Shown: piece after piece, positions 16,167-24,575 of the stretch
Numbering within the stretch: position 1 is the first letter of the stretch
Layout of the letters: the number at the start of each line of letters is the position of its first letter
From: UBA966 sp046350355
GTDB lineage: Bacteria; Planctomycetota; Phycisphaerae; Phycisphaerales; SM1A02
Direction of reading: 5' to 3'
Assembly (NCBI GenBank): GCA_046350355.1
Contig: JAXMAN010000004.1
Location: forward strand, 13,949-77,948
Length of the DNA: 64,000 nt
The notes under the pieces: model-generated
What the model saw: only the letters and a program-made list of their open reading frames with translations
Told to the model about the DNA's origin: nothing
Database searches by the model: none
Translations under genes and position numbers: made by a program

Positions 16167-18122
16167 TCAGTTGCTGATTCCCAGAGACTCCGGCGGCGGG
16201 CCGAAGACGTCGTTTCCGAAGTTTCGGTCCAACAGGAAGCCGAATCCATAGGTCATGCGGAATCCGTTGCGGATCACCGCCAGCGGCGTCGCGATGAAGT
16301 TCGTGCCGATAATGACATGGTCATCGCAGCGCATCACGATGTCGGGTTCGGCGCGGTTGCGGATCGCGGCGAGGTTGACGCGGATCGCGGCCTCGCGGTC
16401 GGGGGCGATGCGGCGCACGAGGTCGCAGCGCTCGGGGATCGCGATCTGGCCGAGGCCGCCCGCGGCGGAGACCAGGCGGCTGAGCGTGAGCTCGCCGACG
16501 ATCGGCAGGTTGTAGACGCCGGGACGCGAGACTTCGCCGTCGATGTAGACGACGCCGAGGTCGGTCTCGACGTGCACCTTGTCGCCGGGGCGGATGATCA
16601 CGCGCTGGCGGACATCGCCGCGCTGGAGCTCGGGCCAGTCGACGACGATCACGCGCGTCTTGCGCCCGTCGGGCAGGCGGAAGTCCTTGGGCTGCGTGAC
16701 GCGGTGCGGGTTGGAGCCCGCGGCGGCCGGGCCGGTGATCGCGCCGTCGGGAGAATTTGGCGCGGCGAGGTTCTGCAGCGGATTCTTCGGGCCCGCGGTG
16801 TCGGGCTGCACGAGGACCCACTCCTGCTTCTGCGTGTCGAAGACGTACTGCGCCTCGGTGCTCGCGACCTTCTTCGGCGGGGTCGCCACGGCGGCCTGCG
16901 TGTCGACCGCGGGCTTCTCGGCGACCTTGGGGGCCTCGAGCGCGCCGCCCGCGTTCTGCGCGGCGGGCGTCGCCGCGGGCGCGGCGGAGGAGGCGGGTGG
17001 ATCCTGGAGCACCGCGTCGATGTCGACGACGGGCGTGCGCAGCGCGCCGGGGCTCGGCGGGACGGCGGGCGGCGTCGCGGGCTCGGCCGAGGGCGGCGCG
17101 GGCGGCTCGATCGGCGGCGTGCTCGGCGCGGGTGAGGCGGGAGCGGGAGCGACGGGCGCGGGCGCCGGCGCGCTCGGGTCCGCGGCGGGCGCGGGGGCCG
17201 GGGCGGGCGCGGGTGCCGCGCCGCTGCCGCTCGAACCGCTCGGCTTGAGCTGGTTGATGAGGTCGTCGATGTCCGGCGCCTTCTCGGTGGTGGGCGCCGT
17301 GGTCGGGCCGCCGCTCGAGGGCTTCGCGCCGGTGTCGGGACCCTTCGTGCTCATGCCCACGGGCGCGGCGCTGTTGGAGCCGGAGCCGGGCGCGGGGGAG
17401 ATGCCCGCCGGCGCGCTGCCGCCCGGCGCGGTGGTCGCGTCGGCGGGGATGTTGTCGATGACGCGCACGATGCGCACGCGCTTGACGCCCTGGTCGGCGC
17501 CGCCGGCGAGCGCGACGGCCTGCTCGACGTCGAAGTCGGGGCGATTGAGCGAGTAGACGCCGGGATTGCGCACGAAGCCGTCGACCGTGAAGGTGTAGGC
17601 GCGCGCGGAGACGATCGTGACATCGACGCGCGGATCCTTCAGGACGCCGCGCAGGCGGTTGGTGATCTCGTCGACGAGCTGCGACTGCGTGAGGCCCGCG
17701 CCCTGGACATAGCCGGCGACGGGGAGCAGGAACTTGCCCGAGGGATCGATCGTGCGGGTGAACTCCTCGTCCTTGTCCGCCTGGAAGAGGTCCTTGATGA
17801 GGACGCGCACGTCGTCGCCGGCGGCGAAGATGTACTCCGGCGCGCCGATCTTCAGGTCATCCGCAGTCGGGGGGCCGATCTCGGTCGCGAAGGCGTCCTC
17901 TTCGACCTCGATCACGTCGATGCGGCGCAGCACCGGGATGCTGGTGGGCGTGTGCTCGAAGTAGCCCGTGCGGCTCGGGTCGAACCAGCTGTCGTACTCG
18001 CATCCCTGCAGCAGCGCGGCGACACCGAAGGCGCCAAGCACGAGGACAGGCCGGAGAGAGGTGCGACGCGCGCGCGCCGGGGAAAGGCGGCCGGCGGGCG
18101 TGGGGGTCGGCAGTGGCGTCAT
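16167..18122 (-). CDS. Polysaccharide export lipoprotein (Wza/BexD type) with a long disordered linker
   Basis: This 651-aa outer-membrane export protein has a lipoprotein signal with probable lipidated Cys41 (ALLQGC). A polysaccharide export domain follows (about 95-175, with FTRTIDPSGKFLLPVAGYV) and then an SLBB/soluble-ligand domain (VDGFVRNPGVYSLNRPDF). A second SLBB unit (about 505-545, YIDGEVSRPGVYNLPIVGE) sits after roughly 220 residues of Pro/Ala/Ser/Gly-rich linker. Known Wza proteins have adjacent SLBB units, so the linker is unusual. The start is ATG at 18122; a TTG at 18128 is an alternative. It opens the long leftward operon, with 96 bases before the exosortase gene. Confidence 0.88.
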   Translation of the reverse strand: MTPLPTPTPAGRLSPARARRTSLRPVLVLGAFGVAALLQGCEYDSWFDPSRTGYFEHTPTSIPVLRRIDVIEVEEDAFATEIGPPTADDLKIGAPEYIFAAGDDVRVLIKDLFQADKDEEFTRTIDPSGKFLLPVAGYVQGAGLTQSQLVDEITNRLRGVLKDPRVDVTIVSARAYTFTVDGFVRNPGVYSLNRPDFDVEQAVALAGGADQGVKRVRIVRVIDNIPADATTAPGGSAPAGISPAPGSGSNSAAPVGMSTKGPDTGAKPSSGGPTTAPTTEKAPDIDDLINQLKPSGSSGSGAAPAPAPAPAPAADPSAPAPAPVAPAPASPAPSTPPIEPPAPPSAEPATPPAVPPSPGALRTPVVDIDAVLQDPPASSAAPAATPAAQNAGGALEAPKVAEKPAVDTQAAVATPPKKVASTEAQYVFDTQKQEWVLVQPDTAGPKNPLQNLAAPNSPDGAITGPAAAGSNPHRVTQPKDFRLPDGRKTRVIVVDWPELQRGDVRQRVIIRPGDKVHVETDLGVVYIDGEVSRPGVYNLPIVGELTLSRLVSAAGGLGQIAIPERCDLVRRIAPDREAAIRVNLAAIRNRAEPDIVMRCDDHVIIGTNFIATPLAVIRNGFRMTYGFGFLLDRNFGNDVFGPPPESLGISN

Positions 18123-18288
18123 CTGCAAGAAACCTCAGGTCTGGGGAGTCGTTCAGGCGCGGAGAGTCGAGGAGATACGGGCGAACCGCGTGCCGGGATC
18201 GTGGCAACGCCGCAGGCGGACCTCCTCAAGGCCCTGCCCGCTATCGGCAAGGCGGGAAGGCTACATCAACTTGATCCGAGAACTTGGG

Positions 18289-19236
18289 TCAGGCCCCTGC
18301 CGCAGCCCGGGTCCCGACCCCCTGGAGGCAGTACTCGAGCACCGCCATCCGGACCGCGACGCCGTGGGTCACCTGGCGCAAGATTTGGCTCCGGCGGGTG
18401 TCGTCGGCGACGTCGTCGTCGACCTCGACGCCGCGGTTCACCGGACCCGGGTGCAGGACGATGCAGCGGGCGGGCAGGCGCGCGGCGCGCTCGCGCGTGA
18501 GGCCGTAGTGGATCCGATAATCCGATGCGATCGCCCCGCCAGCGGCGCGCTCAAGCTGGATGCGGAGCATCATGATCGCGTCCAGATCGGCGAGGTTCGC
18601 GTCCAGATCGTGCGAGATCGCCACGCGATCGCGGTGCTGCGCGATCTCGCCGAAGCTGCGTGGGAGCAGCGTCGGGGGGCCGATGAGCCGCACCTGTGCG
18701 CCCAGCGTGGTCAGCGCGTGCAGCGCGCTGCGGGCGACACGGCTGTTGGCGATGTCCCCGACGATCGCGATCCGGGCCCCTTCGATGGAGCCGAGGGCGC
18801 GGCGGATGGTCAGGCAGTCGAGCAGCCCCTGGGTCGGGTGCTCGTGGCGGCCGTCGCCGGCGTTGATGACCGGGCACCTCACATGGCGGGCCAGGAGCTG
18901 GGGGCCGCCGGAGAGGCTGGTCCGGACCACGATCGCGTCGACGCCGAGCGCCTCCACATTCAGGGCGGTGTCCAGGAAGGTCTCGCCCTTGCTGGTGCTG
19001 GAGCCGGATTCGGTGAGTTCCAGGGAGCGGCCGCCCAGGCGGGCGGTGGCGGCCTCGAAGCTCAGGCGGGTGCGCGTGGAGTCCTCGAAGAAGAGGTGCG
19101 CGACCAGGCGGCCGTCGAGGACGGCGGGCGCGGCGACCTCCGCGCGGGCGGCGGGCAGCAGCGCCTCGGCCCGGTCCAGCAACGCGGTGAGTTGCGTGGC
19201 GTCCAGCCCCTCGAGCTGCAGCAGGTGGCGCGGCAT
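18289..19236 (-). CDS. pyrB: Aspartate carbamoyltransferase catalytic subunit
   Basis: PyrB condenses aspartate and carbamoyl phosphate to N-carbamoylaspartate, the committed step of pyrimidine synthesis. The 315-aa length is normal. Substrate-binding motifs are intact: FFEDSTRTRLSFE with the carbamoyl-phosphate-binding STRT, GSSTSKGET with the Ser-Lys loop, NAGDGRHEHPTQGLLD, and LHPGPVNRGVEV at the aspartate site. No regulatory subunit gene (pyrI) is adjacent. The ATG at 19236 has TACAAT eight bases upstream and no Shine-Dalgarno, indicating a leaderless transcript. The 166-base stretch downstream, before the export lipoprotein gene, shows no obvious terminator. Confidence 0.96.
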   Translation of the reverse strand: MPRHLLQLEGLDATQLTALLDRAEALLPAARAEVAAPAVLDGRLVAHLFFEDSTRTRLSFEAATARLGGRSLELTESGSSTSKGETFLDTALNVEALGVDAIVVRTSLSGGPQLLARHVRCPVINAGDGRHEHPTQGLLDCLTIRRALGSIEGARIAIVGDIANSRVARSALHALTTLGAQVRLIGPPTLLPRSFGEIAQHRDRVAISHDLDANLADLDAIMMLRIQLERAAGGAIASDYRIHYGLTRERAARLPARCIVLHPGPVNRGVEVDDDVADDTRRSQILRQVTHGVAVRMAVLEYCLQGVGTRAAAGA

Positions 19237-19244
19237 GGGCGGGG

Positions 19245-19250
19245 ATTGTA
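19245..19250 (-). promoter_or_regulatory. -10 box of pyrB (leaderless)
   Basis: TACAAT on the minus strand, one base from the TATAAT consensus, ends eight bases before the pyrB ATG. No -35 is evident. Confidence 0.5.
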
Positions 19251-19269
19251 CGGGGCGGGCCGCCCCCGC

Positions 19270-20454
19270 TCAGCCGCCGATCCAGCCGCGCACGAGCGGC
19301 TCGAGCGCCGGCGCGAGCGCCTGCAGCCCCGCCGCGCACGCCGCCGCCGCCGCGAGCACGAAGGCGAGCTCCCACGCGAGCATCGCCGCGACGAAGCCGC
19401 GCGGCGCGCCCACGCGCGCGAGCAGCGCGAGCTCCGGCGCGCGCATGCGCACCACCAGCGAGAGCATGAGCGCCGCGACCACCGCCGCCGCGCCGAGCAC
19501 CGCGACGAAGGCCCACGCGAGCAGCTCGCGCACGCGGAAGACGCGCGCGAAGAGCGAGTCGACCACCTCCGCGGGGCGCGCCACCTGCAGCGGCGCCTCG
19601 GCGCCGTCGGCGCGCCCGCGCAGGATCGCCGCCGCGCGCGCGTCGGGCGGGACGAGGATCGCCGCGCTCACCGGGAAGTCGCCGGGGTCGCCGTGGAAGT
19701 GGAAGGAGGCGAGCGTCTGCGGCGTCACTTCCTCGTACTCGCGCAGCGAGGCGTTCGCCTGCACATGCCCCGCTTCCTTCTTGAGCAGCAGCTGCAGCGG
19801 CGCGTCCGTGCCCAGTTCCGTGTGCCCGTGGCCGATGCCCGCGATGGTCCACGCCGTCTCCAGGCTCGCGAAGATCGCGCGGTCGTCGGCGGTGCCCGTG
19901 CGCGCGAGCACGCCCACGACATGCAGGCGCAGCGGGGACGCGCCCGAGACGTCGTACGCCTGCGTCGGGGTCGTCGTGACCGCGCCGCCGGCGTGGAGAT
20001 CGAGCGCGGCCGCGGCGTCGGCACCGACGACGCACTCGCCCAGCAGCGCGGGCAGGCGGCCCTCGCGTGCGCGCAGCGCGCGGAACTCGAAGTACTCGAC
20101 GGGCACGCCCGCGACCGGCGTCGTGCGCACGCGCGCGCCCAGCGCCAGCGGGATCACGAGCGCGTGCTCCTGCATCGGCTGCAGCAGCTTCTGCGCGAAG
20201 ACCGGCGCGGGGCCCGAATCGTCCAGCGTGAACTCCATCGCGCGCAGGCAGAGGTCCAGCGGAGATCCGCGCGGGCCCGCGACCAGCGGCGTCGACTGCG
20301 CACGCGCGCCGATCGCCGTGGCGACGCCGTCGAGCGCGCGCCCCACCACCAGCGGCAGCCCCGCCGCGACGCCCAGCGCCGCCGCCAGCAGCGCGGAACG
20401 CGACCACGCCGCGCGCACGCTCCGCCAGGCGAGGTACGCGGAGGCGCCGATCAT
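19270..20454 (-). CDS. ABC transporter permease, MacB/FtsX-like
   Basis: This 394-aa permease partners the ATPase encoded immediately before it (ATGA overlap at 20451-20454). A membrane helix near the N-terminus (about 19-38) precedes a periplasmic domain of about 220 residues. Hydrophobic segments then come at about 290-320 (AWAFVAVLGAAAVVAALML) and in the C-terminal AMLAWELAFVLAAAAACAAG region. This is the topology of FtsX/MacB/LolE-type exporters, which extrude lipoproteins, peptides or drugs or work mechanically on the envelope. No outer-membrane or periplasmic adaptor gene is adjacent, so the substrate is unknown. Confidence 0.82.
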   Translation of the reverse strand: MIGASAYLAWRSVRAAWSRSALLAAALGVAAGLPLVVGRALDGVATAIGARAQSTPLVAGPRGSPLDLCLRAMEFTLDDSGPAPVFAQKLLQPMQEHALVIPLALGARVRTTPVAGVPVEYFEFRALRAREGRLPALLGECVVGADAAAALDLHAGGAVTTTPTQAYDVSGASPLRLHVVGVLARTGTADDRAIFASLETAWTIAGIGHGHTELGTDAPLQLLLKKEAGHVQANASLREYEEVTPQTLASFHFHGDPGDFPVSAAILVPPDARAAAILRGRADGAEAPLQVARPAEVVDSLFARVFRVRELLAWAFVAVLGAAAVVAALMLSLVVRMRAPELALLARVGAPRGFVAAMLAWELAFVLAAAAACAAGLQALAPALEPLVRGWIGG

Positions 20455-21212
20455 CGCGCGGCCTCCGTGCGCGGGGCGGGCGCGGCCGCGCCGACGCCGC
20501 CCATGCGCCGCACGCGCGCGAGCGACCCGAACTCCACGCTGCGGTCGAAGCGCGGCAGCAGCGCGCGGTCGTGCGTCACCGCCACGATCGCGGCGCCGGC
20601 GCGCGCGCACTCCTCCAGCAGCAGCGCGATGGTCGCGTCGCGCGTCGATTCGTCCAGGCTCGCGGTCGGCTCGTCGGCGAGCACCAGCGCGGGGCGCGCC
20701 GCGAGCGCGCGGCACAGCGCCACGCGCTGGCGCTCGCCCTGCGAGAGCTGCCGCACCGGGCGGTCGAGCGCGTGTGCGATCCCCGCGCGCTGCGCGAGCT
20801 CCTGCGCGCGCGCCCGCGCCGCCGCATCGACGCGCATCCCCGATCCCACGAGGTACGGCAGCAGGATGTTCCCGCGCGCGTCGAGCGACTCCAGAAGCTG
20901 GAAATCCTGATGCACGAGCCCGATCGCGCGCGCACGCAGCGCGCGCCGGCCCGCGTCGCCGATCGCCTCGAGATCCTGCCCGCAACTTTGGATGCGCCCC
21001 GACTGCGGGCGCGCGAGCCCCGCGATCAGCGCGAGCAGCGTCGTCTTGCCGCAGCCCGAGGGCCCCGCCACCGCGACGCGCTCGCCCGCGGCGACCTGGA
21101 ATCCCGGCACCTCCATCGCGAAGCCGCCGCCCGCGTACGCGAACGCCACCTGCTCGAGCGCGACGACCGCGCCCGCACGCTGCGTTTCCGGCACGATGGC
21201 GGCCGCGGACAT
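20451..21212 (-). CDS. ABC transporter ATP-binding protein, LolD/MacB-like
   Basis: This 253-aa nucleotide-binding subunit has Walker A GPSGCGKTTLL, Q-loop VHQDFQLLES, signature LSQGERQRVALCRAL, Walker B LVLADEPTASLDE and switch histidine VAVTHDRAL. The LDE after Walker B and the overall pattern place it with LolD/FtsE/MacB ATPases that drive MacB-type permeases. The partner permease follows with an ATGA overlap. The ATG at 21212 has TAGCCT six bases upstream and lies back to back with the metallophosphoesterase gene, 39 bases away, which also has a -10 box. Confidence 0.9.
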   Translation of the reverse strand: MSAAAIVPETQRAGAVVALEQVAFAYAGGGFAMEVPGFQVAAGERVAVAGPSGCGKTTLLALIAGLARPQSGRIQSCGQDLEAIGDAGRRALRARAIGLVHQDFQLLESLDARGNILLPYLVGSGMRVDAAARARAQELAQRAGIAHALDRPVRQLSQGERQRVALCRALAARPALVLADEPTASLDESTRDATIALLLEECARAGAAIVAVTHDRALLPRFDRSVEFGSLARVRRMGGVGAAAPAPRTEAAR

Positions 21213-21218
21213 GCCGCG

Positions 21219-21224
21219 AGGCTA
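21219..21224 (-). promoter_or_regulatory. -10-like box of the ABC ATPase gene (leaderless)
   Basis: TAGCCT on the minus strand, six bases before the ATG at 21212. It shares a 39-base divergent gap with the box at 21239-21244. Confidence 0.4.
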
Positions 21225-21238
21225 CCCGCGCGCAGGCG

Positions 21239-21244
21239 TACGAT
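21239..21244 (+). promoter_or_regulatory. -10 box of the metallophosphoesterase gene (leaderless)
   Basis: TACGAT ends seven bases before the ATG at 21252. There is no Shine-Dalgarno in between. Confidence 0.45.
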
Positions 21245-21251
21245 CCCGCGC

Positions 21252-21863
21252 ATGGCACGGCGGATCTGGGTCACCGCGGACACGCACTTCGGCGACGAGG
21301 CCGCGATCGCGACCTTCTCGCGCCCCTTCGCCGACGCGCGCGCGATGGACGAGGCGCTGCTCGACGCGATCAACCGCCGCGTGCGCCGGCGCGACACGTT
21401 GCTGCACCTGGGCGACCTCTTCGGCGCGCTCGACTGGGCCAGCCGCGGACGCCGCCGCGACGCGCGCCGCTTCCTCAGGCGCATCCGCTGCCGGCGCGTC
21501 GCGCTGGTACGCGGCAACCAGGATCCGCGCGCGCGCGGCTTCGCGCGCCTCTTCCGGGAGTGCGAGGATCTCGCCTCGCTGCGCGTCCCCGATCCCGCGG
21601 ACTCCGCGCGCCGGCTGCGCGTGGTCTGCTGCCACTACCCGCTGCTGCAGTGGCAGGGCATGTGGAAGGGCGCGCTGCACCTGCACGGCCACTCGCATGG
21701 ATCGCTGCGCGAGGAAGGCCGCCGCACGGATGTCGGGGTGGACTGCTGGGAGTTCGCGCCGGTGCCGCTCGAGCGCGTCGTCGAGATGCTCGCCGCGCGG
21801 CCAGTTCCCAAGGGCGTCTTCGTGCGCGCGCAGCCGCAGCGCGCGGCTCAGCCGCCGTTGTAG
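21252..21863 (+). CDS. Calcineurin-like metallophosphoesterase
   Basis: This 203-aa protein has all the metal-binding blocks of the calcineurin-like phosphoesterase fold: TADTHFGD (residues about 7-14), LGDLFG, VRGNQDP (Gln where most relatives have His), CCHYPLLQW and HLHGHSHGS. It resembles short cytosolic phosphodiesterases with a HxGHxH ending; the natural substrate is unknown. The start ATG was chosen for the motif just inside it and the TACGAT box seven bases upstream. Its last 16 bases overlap the convergent lipoprotein gene. Confidence 0.88.
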   Translation: MARRIWVTADTHFGDEAAIATFSRPFADARAMDEALLDAINRRVRRRDTLLHLGDLFGALDWASRGRRRDARRFLRRIRCRRVALVRGNQDPRARGFARLFRECEDLASLRVPDPADSARRLRVVCCHYPLLQWQGMWKGALHLHGHSHGSLREEGRRTDVGVDCWEFAPVPLERVVEMLAARPVPKGVFVRAQPQRAAQPPL

Positions 21864-22159
21864 GCGGGCGACTGCCACCAGGGCTCGTCGACGAAGGGAT
21901 AGTTCGCGTTGTCGATGAAGGGGTCGTCGCTGTCGCCCTCGGAGGTCGCCATCTCCGCGGGAGCGGGACCGTTGCCGCCTTCGGCCTTCAGCGCCTGCGT
22001 CGGCGCCATGGAATCGCCCCAGAGGTCGCCGTCGTCGTCGCCGCATCCGGCGAGGAGCGCGGCGATCGCGAGGCTCGCCGCGGCGGCGGCGCGCGCGGTG
22101 CGCGCAGCGCGCGCGGCACGGAGCGCGCGGAGGGAACGGTGTGCGTCGCGGTTGCGCAT
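21848..22159 (-). CDS. Small hypothetical lipoprotein
   Basis: This 103-aa protein has a long basic N-region, a hydrophobic stretch and lipobox LLAGCGDDDGD (Cys about 39), followed by an acidic mature part of about 64 residues ending in WWQSPAYNGG. No family is recognised. It starts three bases after the stop of the sugar dehydrogenase gene and probably shares its transcript, so it could be a secretion or maturation partner (inference). The 3' end overlaps the convergent phosphoesterase by 16 bases. Confidence 0.65.
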   Translation of the reverse strand: MRNRDAHRSLRALRAARAARTARAAAAASLAIAALLAGCGDDDGDLWGDSMAPTQALKAEGGNGPAPAEMATSEGDSDDPFIDNANYPFVDEPWWQSPAYNGG

Positions 22160-22161
22160 GG

Positions 22162-23451
22162 TCAGCTTCCCGAGGGGACGATGCGCCAGATCGCGCCCTT
22201 CGCGCGCGCGTCCTGGCTGCCTTCGAAGGTGGTCATGAAGATGGTGCCGTCGTTGGCCTCGCCGAAGCTGGTCGGGAGCTGGTTGCGCGTCTGCGCCAGC
22301 ACCTCCGGACCCGCGACGAGCTTGCCGTTCTCCGCGCGGATGCCCCAGATCTTGGTGGTGACGAGGTCCGCGTAGAGGTAGACGCCGTCGAGCGCGGGGT
22401 ACTTGTCGCCGCGGTAGACGTAGCCGCCGGTGATGCTCACGCCCTGGTCGTGCGGGTACTCGACGACCGGGTCGATGTACTCGCTGCCGAAGCTGCCGGG
22501 CTTGCCGCCGGGGAACTCGTGCAGCCCCTCGCGCGGGTTCCAGCCGTAGTTGCCCCCCTTAGTGACGATGTCCACTTCCTCGTAGGCGTTCTGGCCGACA
22601 TCGGCGGCGTAGAGCTCGCCGGTCTTGCGGTCGAAGGACATGCGCCAGACGTTGCGCAGGCCGAAGGCCCAGATCTCCGGCCGCGCGTTGGCGACCTTCA
22701 CGAAGGGGTTGTCCTGCGGGATGCCGTACTTGAGGTCGCCGTCGGTCTTGTCGACGTCGATGCGGATGATCTTCGCGAGCAGCGTGCCCAGGTTCTGGCC
22801 GTTGAACTGCGGATCGTTGGCCGCGCCGCCGTCGCCGAAGCTCAGGTAGAGCTTGCCGTCCTTGCCGAAGAGGATGGTGCCGCCGTTGTGGTTCGAGAAG
22901 GGCTGGTCCACGGAGAGCAGCACCTCCTCGCTCTCGGGGTTCGCCATCTTCGTCTCGGGATCGAGCTTCCAGCGCGAGAGGACGCTCGTGCGCTTCTTCG
23001 ACTCGTCCATCGCGGTGTAGTAGAGGAAGAAGGTGCCGTTCTTCGCGAAGTCCGGGTGGAAGGCCATCGCGAGGAGGCCCTCCTCGTTGCCGCGGCTGTT
23101 GACCTTCGGGCGGAAGTCGAGGAAGACCTTGCCTTCCTTCGTGTCGCGGTCCGAGGGATCGAGGAGCAGGATGCGGCCCGGCTGCTCGAGCACGTACATG
23201 CGGCCGTCGTTGCCGGGCTCGAAGAGGACCTGCACCGGACGGCGCAGCGGGACCTCGGGGCAGACGCGCTGCAGTTTGAGCTGCGGCATCGGCTTGGGGG
23301 CCGCGGGCTTCGCGGCGGGCGCGGTGGCCGGCGTGGCGGGCTTCGCGGCGGGCGCCGCGGGCTTCGCGGCGGGCGACTGCGCGAGCGCGGGCGCGGCCAG
23401 CAGCGTGGCGGCGAGCGTGGCGAACGGAACGCGACGGCGGAGGCTGGACAT
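22162..23451 (-). CDS. PQQ-dependent sugar dehydrogenase (GSDH family)
   Basis: This 429-aa secreted beta-propeller enzyme has a signal peptide ending near ALAQ and an Ala/Pro/Lys-rich spacer to about residue 58. The GSDH domain includes NEEGLLAMAFHPDF, SNHNGGTILFGKDG, YLSFGDGGAANDPQ, GLRNVWRMSFD, ADVGQNAYEEV, GNYGWNPREG and SITGGYVYRG. The conserved HNGG and GxRNP-like blocks match soluble aldose dehydrogenases and HHIP-like proteins, which oxidise sugars with PQQ. The ATG at 23451 has TAGGAT seven bases upstream, overlapping the stop codon of the DUF72 gene, so it may be transcribed separately without a leader. Confidence 0.9.
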   Translation of the reverse strand: MSSLRRRVPFATLAATLLAAPALAQSPAAKPAAPAAKPATPATAPAAKPAAPKPMPQLKLQRVCPEVPLRRPVQVLFEPGNDGRMYVLEQPGRILLLDPSDRDTKEGKVFLDFRPKVNSRGNEEGLLAMAFHPDFAKNGTFFLYYTAMDESKKRTSVLSRWKLDPETKMANPESEEVLLSVDQPFSNHNGGTILFGKDGKLYLSFGDGGAANDPQFNGQNLGTLLAKIIRIDVDKTDGDLKYGIPQDNPFVKVANARPEIWAFGLRNVWRMSFDRKTGELYAADVGQNAYEEVDIVTKGGNYGWNPREGLHEFPGGKPGSFGSEYIDPVVEYPHDQGVSITGGYVYRGDKYPALDGVYLYADLVTTKIWGIRAENGKLVAGPEVLAQTRNQLPTSFGEANDGTIFMTTFEGSQDARAKGAIWRIVPSGS

Positions 23452-23458
23452 GCGCGCA

Positions 23459-23464
23459 ATCCTA
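23459..23464 (-). promoter_or_regulatory. -10 box of the sugar dehydrogenase, inside the upstream stop codon
   Basis: TAGGAT on the minus strand begins with the TAG stop of the DUF72 gene and ends seven bases before the dehydrogenase ATG at 23451. Confidence 0.4.
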
Positions 23465-24541
23465 GCCGCGGCGCGCGGCCGCCACGGCGCTGGCGAGCTG
23501 CTCCACGGTGAGGACGGCGCTCCCCTCGGCCTTGTTGTTGCAGACGACGAAGCCCGGCCGCGCGGGGCTCGCCAAGGCCAGCAGGTCGACGATCTCCCCG
23601 CGCACGCCCGGATCGGGGGCGCGGAGCTGGTCGTAGGGCTCGAACTGGTCGCTCGCGGCCTCGTAGTCGCTGCCCGCCAGGAGCATCCAGCGCACGACGA
23701 CGGCGCGGAAGCGCTCGGCGCCGGAGCCGGCCTCGCGCAGCGCGGCTTCCTGCGCGGCGATCGGCGGCACCGTCGGATGCTGCAGGTAGGAGTGGATTGC
23801 GCCCGTCTCGGCGAGCACCTGTGCGTAGGCGCGCACGTGCGGCGGACGCAGGAGCTCGCGGTTGCGGGGTTCGATGCAGAGGAGCGGCGCGGTGTGCGTG
23901 GCGTCGCGCGCGGCCGCGGCCGTGCCCGTGCCCGCGCGCACCGCGAGCAGGAACTCGCGCAGCGCGCCGAGGAAGCCCTCGACGCCGCGCAGGTGTCCCT
24001 TCGCGGAGAGGTCCAGGTGCGGGAACTGGAAGACGACCGGCCCGAGCGCCTCGCGCAGTCCTTCGACCGCCGGCGCGAGCACCGTCTCCAGCGCGAAGCC
24101 CGCGTCCAGGAAGTGCGGATTGCGATGTCCGCTCGCGCGCATCGCGGTCGTGTCGCCGAAGGTCTCGCCGTGCGCGTCGGCATCGGGACGCACGGTGCGC
24201 TGGTCGGCCTTCACCAGGAACTGGAAGCCCGCGGGCACGAGCTCGCGCAGCGCCGCGTACTCGTGCGCCGTCGGCGCGCTGTAGAAGGCGCGGTCGAGTC
24301 CCACCGTGCGAAAGAGCGGCCAGTGCGCGTACGCGGCGAGCCCCTCGCGCGCCAGCCGGTTGGCGGGCGCCTTGCGCGCGTAGACCATGCCGCGCCAGCC
24401 GGGGTACGCCCAGCTGCTCGTGCCCAGGTGGATCCACGGCGGCAGCGACTGCGCGAGCGCGCGCACCTGTGCGCTGGGCGTCGCGGGCGCGACGACCTCC
24501 ATCGCGCGGTCCGCGGCGCTTTCACCGAAGAGCGAGCCCAT
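23462..24541 (-). CDS. DUF72 (YecE-like) protein
   Basis: This 359-aa protein belongs to the DUF72 TIM-barrel family. Its markers are HLGTSSWAYPGWRGMVY near residue 35, LDRAFYSAPTAHEYAAL, FQFLVKADQRTV, VVFQFPHLDLS, LLCIEPRNRELL near the middle and VVCNNKAEGSAV at the end. The biochemical role of the family is not established. The ATG at 24541 lies only 34 bases from the divergent DUF1080 gene and has TACGCT six bases upstream. The gene ends ten bases before the sugar dehydrogenase start. Confidence 0.85.
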   Translation of the reverse strand: MGSLFGESAADRAMEVVAPATPSAQVRALAQSLPPWIHLGTSSWAYPGWRGMVYARKAPANRLAREGLAAYAHWPLFRTVGLDRAFYSAPTAHEYAALRELVPAGFQFLVKADQRTVRPDADAHGETFGDTTAMRASGHRNPHFLDAGFALETVLAPAVEGLREALGPVVFQFPHLDLSAKGHLRGVEGFLGALREFLLAVRAGTGTAAAARDATHTAPLLCIEPRNRELLRPPHVRAYAQVLAETGAIHSYLQHPTVPPIAAQEAALREAGSGAERFRAVVVRWMLLAGSDYEAASDQFEPYDQLRAPDPGVRGEIVDLLALASPARPGFVVCNNKAEGSAVLTVEQLASAVAAARRG

Positions 24542-24547
24542 GCCGAC

Positions 24548-24553
24548 AGCGTA
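24548..24553 (-). promoter_or_regulatory. -10 box of the DUF72 gene (leaderless)
   Basis: TACGCT on the minus strand, six bases before the ATG at 24541. It is paired back to back with the box at 24564-24569 in a 34-base divergent gap. Confidence 0.45.
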
Positions 24554-24563
24554 GGGCGCGTGG

Positions 24564-24569
24564 TACCGT
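24564..24569 (+). promoter_or_regulatory. -10 box of the DUF1080 gene (leaderless)
   Basis: TACCGT ends six bases before the ATG at 24576. A -35 at normal spacing would fall inside the start of the divergent DUF72 gene. Confidence 0.42.
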
Positions 24570-24575
24570 GGCCGC

